Position numbers and translations under genes: made by a program
Notes under the pieces: model-generated
Told to the model about the DNA's origin: nothing
The model's database searches: none
The model's input: only the letters and a program-made list of their open reading frames with translations
Shown here: piece by piece, positions 16,791-26,313 of the stretch
Layout: each line of letters opens with the position of its first letter
Position numbering within the stretch: the stretch's first letter is position 1
Origin: Tahibacter aquaticus
Lineage (GTDB): Bacteria > Pseudomonadota > Gammaproteobacteria > Xanthomonadales > Rhodanobacteraceae
Length of the DNA stretch: 64,000 bases
Direction: 5' to 3'
NCBI RefSeq assembly: GCF_004363655.1
Contig: NZ_SNZH01000002.1
Location: 186,001 to 250,000 of the forward strand

Positions 16791-17458
16791 GCGAACGCGA
16801 AACGCCGGTGATCCTGGAAGACCACGAGCTGGAAGAACTCGACCAGTTCCTGCGCGCCCATGCGCGGGAGAACGAGAACGACCTGCTGCTCGACGGCGTC
16901 CATGGCCTGCTCACCGTGCTGGCCATAGGCCCGGACCCGGCCCTGCCCGACGAATGGCTGCCGGAAGTGCTGCATGCGCCGTTCGAGGACGAAGAGCAGG
17001 GCGAACGCGTGCTGTCGCTGCTGGCCAAGCTCAACGATTCGATCCTGGTCGAGATCGACGCCGAAACCTACGAACCCATCCTCGGCGAGGTCGATCTCGA
17101 AGACGGCGGCGTGGCCTTGTCGGCGGCGGGCTGGTGCGAAGGCGTCAGCCGCGCGATCGACCTGCGCGCCAGCGCCTGGGAATCGCGCCTGGCCGAAGAC
17201 GCCCAACTGATGGAAATGCTCGGTCCCGTCATGGCCCTGGCCGTGGACGAAGGCGTGCTCACCGCCGAAGCGGAGTTCGAACGCCTCACCGAGCAGGAAT
17301 ACGACGACTGCCTCGCACATATTCCACAAGTGGTTTCCAGTGTCGCGCAGTACTGGCGCGTTCACCCGGCCAGCGAGCGCGAAAAGGCCGGTAGCGGCGC
17401 CGCATCGAGCGAGTTCCGCGATCCGCCGAGGCGCCGCGGCGGGCGCTGGGTACATTGA
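16787..17458 (+). CDS. UPF0149 (YgfB/YecA-like) family protein
   Basis: A 223-residue acidic protein starting at the ATG that overlaps the xthA stop codon by four bases. ELEELDQFL and LDGVHGLLTVLAIGPDP near the N-terminus match the UPF0149 signature, in which a small helical domain recurs. The molecular function of this branch is not established. The C-terminus ends in an arginine- and glycine-rich tail (PPRRRGGRW) and lacks the SEC-C zinc motif found in some YecA proteins. The tight coupling to xthA is notable but may only reflect co-expression. Confidence 0.8.
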   Translation: MSERETPVILEDHELEELDQFLRAHARENENDLLLDGVHGLLTVLAIGPDPALPDEWLPEVLHAPFEDEEQGERVLSLLAKLNDSILVEIDAETYEPILGEVDLEDGGVALSAAGWCEGVSRAIDLRASAWESRLAEDAQLMEMLGPVMALAVDEGVLTAEAEFERLTEQEYDDCLAHIPQVVSSVAQYWRVHPASEREKAGSGAASSEFRDPPRRRGGRWVH

Positions 17459-17510
17459 GCCGCGCGCTGCGCCAGCACGAACGCAGGTTGGGGTAAGCCG
17501 CAGGCACACA

Positions 17511-17634
17511 CCCGACATCAAGGTGTGCCACCATCGAAGAACGCGCGCCGAAGTACTTTATCCACATTGCAGCAACGCGAAACAAAAGTGGCTTCGGCAC
17601 GCGTTCTTTGTTGCGGATAGACCGTGATGTCGGG
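17511..17634. repeat. Nested inverted-repeat element with a DnaA box in its loop
   Basis: This intergenic stretch between the UPF0149 gene and the convergent DPP IV gene holds two nested inverted repeats. The outer is CCCGACATCA (17511-17520) with TGATGTCGGG (17625-17634). The inner is 17 bases, AAGAACGCGCGCCGAAG (17537-17553) with its complement at 17592-17608, one mismatch. The loop contains a perfect DnaA-box sequence TTATCCACA at 17558-17566. No open frame of note lies inside. It could be a small mobile or palindromic repeat, or a DnaA-titrating site. Confidence 0.55.
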
Positions 17635-17728
17635 GTTCGCCAGTGGCTCACCGCCAACCGACGATCATTGTGCAGCACCCATTGCAGCGCAACGCCGCAA
17701 GCCCCGAAATTCCGCTACCGAAAACAAG

Positions 17729-17757
17729 AAAGGGGCACTTGCGTGCCCCTTTTCTGT
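17729..17757 (-). terminator. Terminator of the DPP IV-type peptidase gene
   Basis: A 10-bp perfect stem AAAGGGGCAC / GTGCCCCTTT with a TTGC loop lies at 17729-17752, directly after the minus-strand stop codon at 17759. On the minus strand it is followed by a T-rich stretch (CTTGTTTTC), fitting an intrinsic terminator. Confidence 0.8.
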
Positions 17758-17758
17758 T

Positions 17759-20014
17759 TCACGATTTCGCCGCCGTGTTTTCCGCCGGCTTGAGCTGCCT
17801 GTCGAACCAGCGCTTGAGCGTATTGAACACATGCTTCTTCATCGCCGGCGTGGACATGCCGTGCTTGCCGCCCGGGTAGGTCATCAGGTCGAAACTCCGG
17901 CCGCGGTTCTGCAGCTCGGCCATCAGCTGGGTGGAGTTGGTGAACAGCACGTTGTCGTCGGCCATGCCGTGGATCAGCAGCAGCGGCGAGGTCATGCCGT
18001 CCAGCCAGGCCAGCACGCCGCTCTTGCGATAGCCCTCGGCGTTCTCCTTGGGCTGGCCCAGATAGCGTTCGGTGTAGTGCGTGTCGTACAGCGTCCAGTC
18101 GGTGACCGGCGCGACCGAGACGCCGGCCGCAACCAGGTCGGACGACTTGGCCAGCATCATCAGCGTCAGATAGCCGCCGTAGCTCCAGCCGAACACGCCC
18201 ATGCGTTTGCCGTCGACCCAGGGCTGTCCGGCCAGCCATTTCAGTGCACTGCGCTGGTCCTGCACTTCGACTTCGCCGAGCTGGCGGTAGATCGGATCGG
18301 AAAACGCTCGGCCGCGCCGGGCCATGCCGCGATTGTCGACGGTGATCACGACATAGCCCTGCTGGGCCAGGTACTGGTCGATCAGGTCGCCGAAATCGCG
18401 CTTGGCCAGCTGGGCCGTGGGGCCGCCGTAGAAATGCGAGATCACCGGGTATTTCTTCGCTGCATCGAAACCGGCCGGCTTGTACAGGCGATACCACAAG
18501 TCCTGTCCGTCCACCGCCTTGATCGAACTGAACTCGGGCTGGATATGCGCGGCGCGATACGGCGCGTAGGGATGCGTATCGTCGACGCGGTTCTCCGCCA
18601 GCCAGGCCACGCGCGTGCCGTCGGCGCGGCGCACGCCGACCCGGGTCGGCGTCTGCGGATCGCTGAAGCTGTCCACGAACACCTTCACGCCGGCGCTGTT
18701 GTCAGCGGCAAAGCTGGCTTCATGCCAGCCGTCTTCGGTGGTGATGCGCTGCGGCGAGGCGGCATTGCTGCCGTCGAGCTTGAGCGAGTAGACCTGCTTG
18801 TCCAGCGGGTGATCCTTGTTCGCGGCAACGTAGACCAGGCCGGCGCCCTCGTCCACGGCCAGTACGCGGTCTATGCCCCAGTCACCGATGGAAAGCTGGA
18901 CTTTTTCCTTTCCGTCCATTCCATACAAGTACAGGTGCTTCTGGCCGCTGCGTTCCGATGCCCACAGGAAGGCCGGCTGCTGTTCGAGGAAATGCAGGTC
19001 GTCGTGCAGATTGACCCAGGTCGGGCTGGTTTCGCTCAGCAGCACGCGCTGCTTGTTGCTGTCGACGTCGACCAGTACCAGATCCAGGCGCTTCTGGTCC
19101 CGCGTCTGGCGCTGAAAGGCCAGGAATTTGCCGTCCGGCGTCCAGTTGACGCGGTTGAGGTAGATGTTGCTGTCCTGGCCCAGGTCGATCCAGCGCGTAC
19201 GGCCGCCAGACGGGCGGATCAGGCCCAGCTGTACCTTGGCATTGGGCTGGCCCGCGGCGGGATAGCGCTGCTCGGTCACGTCGGTGCGGTCAGGCTGGAT
19301 CTCGAAGCGCTGCACCGCAGGTACCGCGGCTTCGTCGTAGCGCTCGAAGGCAATCCATTCGCCGGTCGGCGACCACCAGTAGCCGCTGAAGCGATCCATC
19401 TCCTCCTGGGCAATGAATTCGGCCTCGCCGTTGTGCACGGTGTCCTTGCCGTCGTCGGTCAGGCGATGCTTGAGGTTGGTCTTGAGATCGACCACCCACA
19501 GATTCTGCCGGCTGACGAAGGACACATAGCGCCCGACCGGACCGACCTGGGCATCGATGACTTCCGCATCCTTGGGCGTGAGCGAGCGCACCGCATCGGC
19601 GGTGGCTGCGCCCAGGTCGTAGAGAAACAGCTGGCCGGCCAGCGGAAACAGCAGGTGGCGGCTGTCCGGCGCCCAACGGTAGCTGACGATGCCCTTGAGC
19701 CCGGCGATGCGTTGGCGCTCGCGCGTGGCCTTTTCCGCATCCGACAGCTGTTCCGCCTCGGGTTGCAGCTGCTTGGAATCGACCAGCAGGCGCGTGGCGT
19801 TGTCGCTGAGGTTGTATTCCCACAGGTCCAGCGCGTTCTGGTCGTCGGCCTTGCCGCGCAGAAAAGTCACGCGGCTGCCGTCAGGGGAAATCTTCACGCC
19901 GCGCGGCGTCGCGCCAAGCAGGGCAGGGTCGTCGTAAATGCGTTCGATACTGAGTTTTTCCGACATGGCAGGCAGGGCAACCAGGCTGAGCAGGGCAAAA
20001 GCGAGAACGCGCAT
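17759..20014 (-). CDS. Exported dipeptidyl peptidase IV-type S9 serine peptidase
   Basis: A 751-residue protein with a signal peptide (MRVLAFALLSLVALPAMS). A beta-propeller occupies the first 480 residues, and the glutamate pair that holds the peptide N-terminus is visible in AQEEMDRFSGYWWSP. The C-terminal alpha/beta hydrolase has the nucleophile in GWSYGGY (about Ser610), Asp in HGMADDNV (about 683) and His in GGKHGM (about 716). These features define DPP IV, which removes Xaa-Pro dipeptides in the periplasm. TGGAG precedes the ATG at 20014. A strong terminator follows. It is monocistronic, divergent from pldA. Confidence 0.92.
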   Translation of the reverse strand: MRVLAFALLSLVALPAMSEKLSIERIYDDPALLGATPRGVKISPDGSRVTFLRGKADDQNALDLWEYNLSDNATRLLVDSKQLQPEAEQLSDAEKATRERQRIAGLKGIVSYRWAPDSRHLLFPLAGQLFLYDLGAATADAVRSLTPKDAEVIDAQVGPVGRYVSFVSRQNLWVVDLKTNLKHRLTDDGKDTVHNGEAEFIAQEEMDRFSGYWWSPTGEWIAFERYDEAAVPAVQRFEIQPDRTDVTEQRYPAAGQPNAKVQLGLIRPSGGRTRWIDLGQDSNIYLNRVNWTPDGKFLAFQRQTRDQKRLDLVLVDVDSNKQRVLLSETSPTWVNLHDDLHFLEQQPAFLWASERSGQKHLYLYGMDGKEKVQLSIGDWGIDRVLAVDEGAGLVYVAANKDHPLDKQVYSLKLDGSNAASPQRITTEDGWHEASFAADNSAGVKVFVDSFSDPQTPTRVGVRRADGTRVAWLAENRVDDTHPYAPYRAAHIQPEFSSIKAVDGQDLWYRLYKPAGFDAAKKYPVISHFYGGPTAQLAKRDFGDLIDQYLAQQGYVVITVDNRGMARRGRAFSDPIYRQLGEVEVQDQRSALKWLAGQPWVDGKRMGVFGWSYGGYLTLMMLAKSSDLVAAGVSVAPVTDWTLYDTHYTERYLGQPKENAEGYRKSGVLAWLDGMTSPLLLIHGMADDNVLFTNSTQLMAELQNRGRSFDLMTYPGGKHGMSTPAMKKHVFNTLKRWFDRQLKPAENTAAKS

Positions 20015-20181
20015 GTGGGACTCCAGGCGAGCAGGTTCTGATTAAAGCGTTTCGCCGCGGGCGAGTCATGTGCGAAAACGTCGCGTCCCTGGCGCATTGG
20101 ACGGGTTGTACCAGCCGCCACCGTACACAAAGACCTGCCGGCGCGGCTGCTAGCATGCGTGGTCACCTGAAGGAGTTCCCC

Positions 20182-21207
20182 ATGATGGACCTGCGACCAC
20201 TCGCCGCCGCCCTGCTGTTGCCGCTGTGCGCGGCCCAGGCCGCCACGCCTGCCGACCCGAGCGCCTGTGCTGCGATCGCTTCCGACCCCGAACGCCTGTC
20301 CTGCTACGACTCGCTGTATCCGCGCCCGGTCGCGCCGGCAGTAGCGCTTACGGCCGACCAGCAAGAGCTGTACGCGTACGAAGGCCGCAGTGCCACGCGA
20401 ACGCCGGACCGCTCGCTGCTGGACAGCCGCTGGGAGCTGGACCCCGATTCCAAGCTCGGCGCCTTCAATATCCGTGGCTACAAGCCGCTGTACGTGCTGC
20501 CGTTCTTCCACACCTCGAACATCAACGCCTCGCCAAGCAGCCCCTCGCCGAACCACAACGTGGAACTGCCCGAACGCCTGAAAGCCGCGGAAATGAAGTT
20601 CCAGCTCAGCTTCAAGGGCAAGATCGCGGAGAACCTGTTCGGCGACAACGGTGACATATGGCTGGGCTATACCCAGGCTTCGCACTGGCAGGTAGCCAAT
20701 CCGCAGATCTCGCGCCCGTTCCGCGAAACCAACTATGAACCCGAAGTGATGCTGGTGCTGCGCAGCAACTACAACGTGTTCGGCTGGGACGGGCGCCTGC
20801 TCGGCATCGGCGTGAACCACCAGTCCAACGGCCGCAGCCTGCCGCTGTCGCGCAGCTGGAACCGCGTCATCGGCCAGGTCGGCTGGGAGCGCGGCGACTG
20901 GACCCTGATGGTGCGGCCCTGGTACATCTTCGAGGAAGATTTCGACAAGTCGGACAACCCGGACATCGGCGACTACGTCGGTCATGGCGACGTGCAGCTG
21001 GTGCGCGTCTGGAACGGCCACGAATTCGCCCTGATGCTGCGTCCCAGCGCGGAAGGCGGCGCAGTGCAGTTCGACTGGGCCTTCCCCATCCACAACCAGC
21101 TTCGTGGACATGTGCAGTTGTTCGACGGTTACGGCGAAAGCCTGATCGACTATAACCACCGTGCGACGTATGTCGGCGTGGGGCTTTCGCTGCTGGAGTG
21201 GTATTGA
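20182..21207 (+). CDS. pldA: Outer membrane phospholipase A
   Basis: A 341-residue protein starting at the ATG at 20182, six bases after AAGGAG (a second ATG follows directly). A signal peptide of about 22 residues ends at AQAAT. The catalytic block NHQSNGRS places the active His at 213 and Ser at 215, as in OMPLA, a calcium-dependent dimeric beta-barrel that hydrolyses phospholipids flipped to the outer leaflet. The N-terminal extension with a Cys pair is common in this branch. The last residues, LSLLEWY, end in an aromatic, as expected for an outer membrane barrel. Confidence 0.92.
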   Translation: MMDLRPLAAALLLPLCAAQAATPADPSACAAIASDPERLSCYDSLYPRPVAPAVALTADQQELYAYEGRSATRTPDRSLLDSRWELDPDSKLGAFNIRGYKPLYVLPFFHTSNINASPSSPSPNHNVELPERLKAAEMKFQLSFKGKIAENLFGDNGDIWLGYTQASHWQVANPQISRPFRETNYEPEVMLVLRSNYNVFGWDGRLLGIGVNHQSNGRSLPLSRSWNRVIGQVGWERGDWTLMVRPWYIFEEDFDKSDNPDIGDYVGHGDVQLVRVWNGHEFALMLRPSAEGGAVQFDWAFPIHNQLRGHVQLFDGYGESLIDYNHRATYVGVGLSLLEWY

Positions 21208-21234
21208 CGAGCACCTGGCGCGCGTAGCGACGCT

Positions 21235-22902
21235 TCAGTCGCCGCTGCGCCGCCAGCGATACCAGTCCAGCGCAGCACTGAGCAGACGCGTTTCGCTCTG
21301 CGCCTGCAGGGCAAGAAACGCTTCTTCGCTGGCCGCCTGCTGCAGCTGTTGCGACAGATGCTGCAGGTCTTGCAGCAGAGCGGCGCAGGCCTGCGCGCGC
21401 ATCCGGTGCTTTTGCCGGCAGCGCCTGGCCTGCAGCAGAAGTGCAGCCAGCGGCAGCTGCACGGCAAGCAACGACACCACCAGCGCAATGACACCGACCG
21501 GATGAACGGCCGTCGCCGGCACTGCCAGCGCCACCAGCAGCACAGCGACAGCGAACACCGCCAGCCCGGCCGACTGCAGGCCGATCGCGCGGATGTGCTG
21601 CTGCACCTGGGCCAGTTTTTCGGCAAAGACGGCACGCTGACCACTGACCGGCTGGTCCAGGCGTTCGTGCCGATAGCGGTCGCACAGCACCTGCCAGTCC
21701 GCCTGGCCGATGCCGCGCATGCGGCGCAGATGCGCGACGGTCAGGGTCTGCGCCAGCACGCGCTGGTCGGCGGGCAGGGCTAGTGCGAACAGGAAGGCGA
21801 AGTCGTGCGCCTGACCGGCAAACGCGCTGTCGGCAGTGTCGTCAGTGGATGCGCCAGGGGCGAACAGCCGGGTGCTGTGGGCGATTTCGGCGGCCAGCTG
21901 CAGGTCGGTCCAGCGCTGCCGCAGCCGGGCCGGCGTCGCCGCTGCGCCGCCAGATGCGCGCCATAGCAGCAGGCCGCCCGGCAGCAGCAGCAGGCACGGC
22001 GCCAGCAACAGCCAGCTCATGCTGGGCGGAATCGTATTTCTGTACAAACAGACAAGTAGCAAAGCCAGCAGGCCGAGTGCGGCCAGCCCCAGGCAGTTGC
22101 GTACGACGGCGGCACTTGCCCGCGTGGCCTGCTCGCGGCAGTGCTGCGCCCTGGCGGCACATTCCGCGGCGACACGCTGCGCCATATCGTCCAGCGCCAA
22201 CTCTGGCGCAGGCAACACGGCCGGCAGGCACGGCGCGATCCAGGTCTTGTCGCGCGGGTAGCGCAGCTCGTCATAGAGATGCAGCTGCTGCTTTTCGTCG
22301 ATCCAGAAAGTCAGTGCATAGACCGGCTTGGCGCTGCGCAGCGCCTGCCCGGCGAAAGCGTTGACGCCGCCGGGCTTGGCCAGCCCGTCGCGGTGTTTGG
22401 GTTGCAGGATCACCGCAATGTCAGCCAGCGCGAGGACTTCCGCACTGGTCTGCGCAAAGCGCGCCGCTCGCTCCGGCGCAACACTGGCGACCTTTTCCTG
22501 CCATACGCCGGCTCGTTGCAGCCGACACAGCAGGTGTTCGCGCTGTGCCGGGGAAAAATCGTCTGCGTACGGCGGGCGGGAACTTCTGGCGGCCAGTAAC
22601 GCGTCGCGTGGCTGCGGCAGGAATACCCGCAAGGCGATGGCGGCGGCGTCGCAGGCATCGGCCATGATGCCTTCGCCGGCGCTGCTCAACTGAGTGACGC
22701 CGACAAGGAAATGGCCAGCGTGCAGCGGCAGGCGTGGATGTGTGTGCAACTGGCGCAACTTGTCGGTTACCTGGCGCGTCAGCTCGGCGGCGAATTTCGC
22801 CCGGCGCTGCGCGTCGGCAATGCCTGGGAACAGGTCGCGCGCAGCGGCAATTCCCAGGTGCACGGCGCAGGCGTGGGCAACAGGCGTGACGGCCTCGGTC
22901 AT
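21235..22902 (-). CDS. SLOG-like sensor domain fused to two 2TM (SLATT-like) units
   Basis: A 555-residue protein of unusual architecture. The N-terminal 240 residues resemble nucleotide-sensing SLOG-type domains: HLGIAAARDLFPG replaces the usual GHR strand, GEGIMADACDAAAIAL corresponds to the GAD helix, YADDFSPAQREHLL follows, and KPGGVNAFAGQALRSAKPVYAL matches the GGT-type loop. Two hydrophobic hairpins follow, near residues 268-320 and 445-490, separated by a soluble region. This recalls SLATT effectors of CBASS-like defence modules, but no synthase gene adjoins it. Start is uncertain (22947 is an alternative). It is convergent with pldA, 27 bases apart. Assignment rests on pattern only; a plain inner-membrane protein is the fallback. 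Confidence 0.45.
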   Translation of the reverse strand: MTEAVTPVAHACAVHLGIAAARDLFPGIADAQRRAKFAAELTRQVTDKLRQLHTHPRLPLHAGHFLVGVTQLSSAGEGIMADACDAAAIALRVFLPQPRDALLAARSSRPPYADDFSPAQREHLLCRLQRAGVWQEKVASVAPERAARFAQTSAEVLALADIAVILQPKHRDGLAKPGGVNAFAGQALRSAKPVYALTFWIDEKQQLHLYDELRYPRDKTWIAPCLPAVLPAPELALDDMAQRVAAECAARAQHCREQATRASAAVVRNCLGLAALGLLALLLVCLYRNTIPPSMSWLLLAPCLLLLPGGLLLWRASGGAAATPARLRQRWTDLQLAAEIAHSTRLFAPGASTDDTADSAFAGQAHDFAFLFALALPADQRVLAQTLTVAHLRRMRGIGQADWQVLCDRYRHERLDQPVSGQRAVFAEKLAQVQQHIRAIGLQSAGLAVFAVAVLLVALAVPATAVHPVGVIALVVSLLAVQLPLAALLLQARRCRQKHRMRAQACAALLQDLQHLSQQLQQAASEEAFLALQAQSETRLLSAALDWYRWRRSGD

Positions 22903-23132
22903 GCAAACATCCACAAGGCCGTGCGCAATACGGACTCTGCGCCACATCGCCAGCCTGGGCCGCAAGGTACGAGGGCTGTTGCTGGACTACGGCATATTGC
23001 GCGACTGGCCGGATTCATCGCCTCTCCCTGGCAACAACGGTACGCGTGTTCGCGCGCCGCACTGCCCCAGGATAGCGCGAACCAGCGGCGGCCAGAATCG
23101 CATCGCGAGCGACGCTGCCAGTGCTGGGCCGG

Positions 23133-24479
23133 TTATTTGCCGATGCAAAAACTGGAGAAAATCGCGCCGAGCAGATCGTCACTGCTGAACTCGCCGGTCA
23201 GCTCGCCCAGGTCGCGCTGGGCATGGCGCAGTTCTTCGGCCGCCAGCTCGCCAGCCTGTTGCTGCAGCAACGCGAATTCGGTCGCGGCCAGGTGCGCCGC
23301 GACTTTTTCCAGCGCGAGCACATGTCGCGTGCGCGCGCTGAAACCGCCACCGCTGCTGTCGCCGCCGGCGGCGAGCGACTTCAGCTCGCGCCGCAGCAGA
23401 TCCAGGCCGGCGCCGGTACGCGCGGAGATGTCGATGCGAATGCCGGCACTGTCCTGCCGGCGCTGCGGCGGCGCGTCGCTGAGATCGATCTTGTTGCCGA
23501 TCAGCAAGCGGGTCTGGCCGGACTGGGCCGGGCCGAGCAGGTGCAGGTCTTCTGCCAGATGCGCCTCGTCGCTGACGAGCAGGGCGACGTCGGCGCGTTC
23601 GAGTTCCTGGCGCGCGCGGCGCATGCCTTCGCGCTCGATCAGGTCGGCCGACTCGCGCAGTCCGGCGGTATCGACCAGAGTCAGCAGCACCCCATCGAGC
23701 TGGATGTTTTCGCGCAACAGATCGCGTGTGGTACCGGCCTGGGATGTGACGATGGCCCTGTCCTGTGCGGCCAGCGCATTGAGCAGGCTGGACTTGCCCG
23801 CATTCGGCCGGCCGACGATGACAACGTGCAGTCCGTCGGACAGACGCACGCCGCGGCGGGTTTCGACCAGGAGACGCGAGAGTTCCTCGCTGACCGCCGC
23901 CAGCCGCGCACGCAGCTCCGGCGTCGCCAGGAAGTCGATTTCTTCTTCGGGGAAATCGATCGCGGCTTCGATATAGACGCGCAGGTCGACCAGGTTGGCC
24001 AGCAGGCAGCGGACGCGCGTCGAGAAAGCGCCGTCGAGCGAACGCAGCGCCGCGCGCGCCGCCGTCTCGGACTGGCTGGCGATCAGGTCGGCGATCGCCT
24101 CGGCCTGGGCCAGGTCGAGCTTGCCGTTGAGGAAGGCGCGCTCGGAGAACTCGCCGGGCCGGGCCGGACGCGCGCCCAGCGCGCAGACTCGCTGCAGCAG
24201 CAGGTTCAATACCACGGGCGAGCCGTGCGTATGCAGTTCGACCACGTCTTCGCCGGTGAACGAGTTCGCTAGTGGAAAATGCAGCAGAATGCCGCGGTCG
24301 ATCAGTTCGCCGGCGGCGTCGCGGAAAGCACAGTAGTGCGCGTGGCGCGGGCGCGGCGGTTTGCCGAGCAGGGTCTGCGCGATGCGGCCAGCGTTTTCGC
24401 CGGATACGCGCAGCATGCCGACACCGCCGGCGCCGGGTGCGGTGGCGACGGCAGCGATGGTTTCGGCGTTTTGGATCAT
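23133..24479 (-). CDS. mnmE: tRNA uridine-5-carboxymethylaminomethyl modification GTPase
   Basis: A 448-residue protein of normal length. The N-terminal formyl-tetrahydrofolate-binding domain begins IAAVATAPGAGGVGMLR. The G domain contains GRPNAGKSSLLNAL, DTAGLRE and NKIDLSD. The protein ends in CIGK, whose Cys is the family's conserved C-terminal residue. With MnmG it makes the cmnm5U34 wobble modification. The ATG at 24479 (MIQNAETIAA) matches the family start; the frame runs upstream to 24587 but that extension is not conserved. It lies downstream of yidC as in most Gammaproteobacteria. Confidence 0.96.
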   Translation of the reverse strand: MIQNAETIAAVATAPGAGGVGMLRVSGENAGRIAQTLLGKPPRPRHAHYCAFRDAAGELIDRGILLHFPLANSFTGEDVVELHTHGSPVVLNLLLQRVCALGARPARPGEFSERAFLNGKLDLAQAEAIADLIASQSETAARAALRSLDGAFSTRVRCLLANLVDLRVYIEAAIDFPEEEIDFLATPELRARLAAVSEELSRLLVETRRGVRLSDGLHVVIVGRPNAGKSSLLNALAAQDRAIVTSQAGTTRDLLRENIQLDGVLLTLVDTAGLRESADLIEREGMRRARQELERADVALLVSDEAHLAEDLHLLGPAQSGQTRLLIGNKIDLSDAPPQRRQDSAGIRIDISARTGAGLDLLRRELKSLAAGGDSSGGGFSARTRHVLALEKVAAHLAATEFALLQQQAGELAAEELRHAQRDLGELTGEFSSDDLLGAIFSSFCIGK

Positions 24480-24554
24480 GGCAGGCCTGCGCGGCTGGGC
24501 CTGCGCGGACTGCGGCTGCCGCAGCGGCGACAAGCGGAAGGGAAGCGGAAAGAC

Positions 24555-24581
24555 ACGCGCCCGGCACCAGGCCGGGCGCGT
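24555..24581 (-). terminator. Stem-loop between yidC and mnmE
   Basis: Perfect 10-bp arms ACGCGCCCGG and CCGGGCGCGT with a 7-base loop lie 11 bases beyond the yidC stop. The downstream minus strand reads GTCTTTCC, only weakly T-rich, so termination may be partial and mnmE may be reached by readthrough. Confidence 0.5.
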
Positions 24582-24591
24582 GGGCAATGCA

Positions 24592-26313
24592 TCAGCTCTT
24601 GGCGCTGTCCTGCGCTTCGATACGGCGCGTGATGAACCACTGCTGCAGCAGCGAAGTCATGCCGTTGACGGTCCAGTACAGCACCAGACCGGCGGGGAAG
24701 AATGCGAACAGCACCGAGAACACCACCGGCATGGCCTTCATCATCTTGGCCTGTACCGGGTCCATGCCCGTGGTCGGGGTGAGGTACTGCGTCGCGATCA
24801 TGGTCGCCGCGTTGAGTATCGGCAGCACGAAGTACGGGTCCGGCGCGGTCAGGTTCTGGATCCACAGGAAGAATGGCGCCTGGCGCAGCTCCACGCTTTC
24901 CACCAGTACCCAGTACAGCGAGAAGAACACCGGAATCTGCACCAGCATCGGCAGGCAGCTGCCGAGCGGGTTTATTTTTTCCTTCTGGAACAGTTCCATT
25001 TGTGCCTGGCCCATCTTCTGGCGGTCGTCGCCATAGCGGTCCTTCAGCGCCTGGATGCGCGGCTGCAGCTTGCGCATCTTGGCCATGGAACGGTACTGCG
25101 CTTCGCTGAGCTTGTAGAACACGGCCTTGATCAGCAGCACCAGCAGGATGATGGCGAAGCCCCAGTTGCCGGTGAGGCCGTGCAGCTTGGCCAGTACCCA
25201 GTGCAGCGGTTCGGACAGGAAGGTAAAGATGCCGTAGTCGATGGTCAGGCCCAGGCCCGGCGCCACGTCGTTTAGGCTGCTCTGCAGCTTGGGGCCGACG
25301 TACAGGCGCGCGTCGCTGCTGGCGCTGGTGCCGGCGGGAATGTTGATCGACGGGCCCAGGCTGCGGATCAGGTAACGCGTCTGATTGCCGCTGACGATGG
25401 TGTCGGTACTGAAGGTTTCCGGCGACTTGTCGGTCGGCAGCCAGCTGGCGAAGAAGTAGTGCTGCAGCATCGCGATCCAGCCGCCGGTCACGGCGCGGTT
25501 CTGCAGCGGCTCCTTGGCATACTTGTCGAAGGCGAGCTTCTGGAATTTTTCTTCCGGCGAATACCAGGCCGCGCCGGTGAAGCTGTAGGTCTGCGGGTTG
25601 GTGATCGCACCGAAGAAGCCGCGGTGGGCACCCGGCGGCGATACGCGCTGCAGCTGACGGTAGGCGTTGCCGGTCCAGGCCGCCGTGCCTTCGTTCTTGA
25701 TTTCCTGGCGCGTGCCAAGCACGTAGCTGCCGCGCTCCAGCACGAAGACTTTGCGCACGGTCAGGCCGCTGGCCGGGTCGGTCCAGGTGAATGGCACTTC
25801 CAGGGTCTTCTGGTCCGGCGCGAGGGCGTAGCTTTTCTGTTCGGCCGCGAACAGATCCTGGTGAGTCGCAGCTTTGGCCGAACCGGCCGCGCTGACCAGG
25901 CCGCCCTGGGCGACAAAGTAGTGCTCGTTACTGTTGTCGAGCAGGCGTACGGGATGGGTGTAGTCCTTGGGCTGCTCCGGATAGGCCAGCAGATCCGCGC
26001 GCACCACGCTGGCACCGCGGGTATCTATCCACAGCTTGAGCACATCATTGCTGATTTCGATCAGATCGCCCTGGGCGGCACCGGCAGCAGCCGGCACGGC
26101 GGCGGCCGGGGCGCTGGGCGTGTCTGCCGCGGTGGCGGCGCTGGCCGCCGGTACGTCGTTCGGTGGCGTGGTTGCCGGCGTAGCCGCGGTGCCGTCGGCA
26201 GGAGCTGCGACGGCAGGCACGGCCGGTTTCGCATAGTCCGTCTGCCATTGGTTCCAGATCAGATACGAGACCAGCAGCAGGGCGATCAACAGGAAGGAAC
26301 GCGGATTATTCAT
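24592..26313 (-). CDS. yidC: Membrane protein insertase YidC
   Basis: A 573-residue inner membrane insertase of the Gram-negative type. One membrane helix at residues 5-22, then an Ala/Pro-rich linker (about 30-80), the large periplasmic beta-domain (about 85-350), and the conserved five-helix core from about residue 360, including FYKLSEAQYRSMAKMRKLQPR and the hydrophilic-groove helices around PVFFSLYWVLVESVELR. It inserts proteins alone or with SecYEG. It follows rnpA with 127 bases between and no yidD in that gap. Confidence 0.96.
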   Translation of the reverse strand: MNNPRSFLLIALLLVSYLIWNQWQTDYAKPAVPAVAAPADGTAATPATTPPNDVPAASAATAADTPSAPAAAVPAAAGAAQGDLIEISNDVLKLWIDTRGASVVRADLLAYPEQPKDYTHPVRLLDNSNEHYFVAQGGLVSAAGSAKAATHQDLFAAEQKSYALAPDQKTLEVPFTWTDPASGLTVRKVFVLERGSYVLGTRQEIKNEGTAAWTGNAYRQLQRVSPPGAHRGFFGAITNPQTYSFTGAAWYSPEEKFQKLAFDKYAKEPLQNRAVTGGWIAMLQHYFFASWLPTDKSPETFSTDTIVSGNQTRYLIRSLGPSINIPAGTSASSDARLYVGPKLQSSLNDVAPGLGLTIDYGIFTFLSEPLHWVLAKLHGLTGNWGFAIILLVLLIKAVFYKLSEAQYRSMAKMRKLQPRIQALKDRYGDDRQKMGQAQMELFQKEKINPLGSCLPMLVQIPVFFSLYWVLVESVELRQAPFFLWIQNLTAPDPYFVLPILNAATMIATQYLTPTTGMDPVQAKMMKAMPVVFSVLFAFFPAGLVLYWTVNGMTSLLQQWFITRRIEAQDSAKS

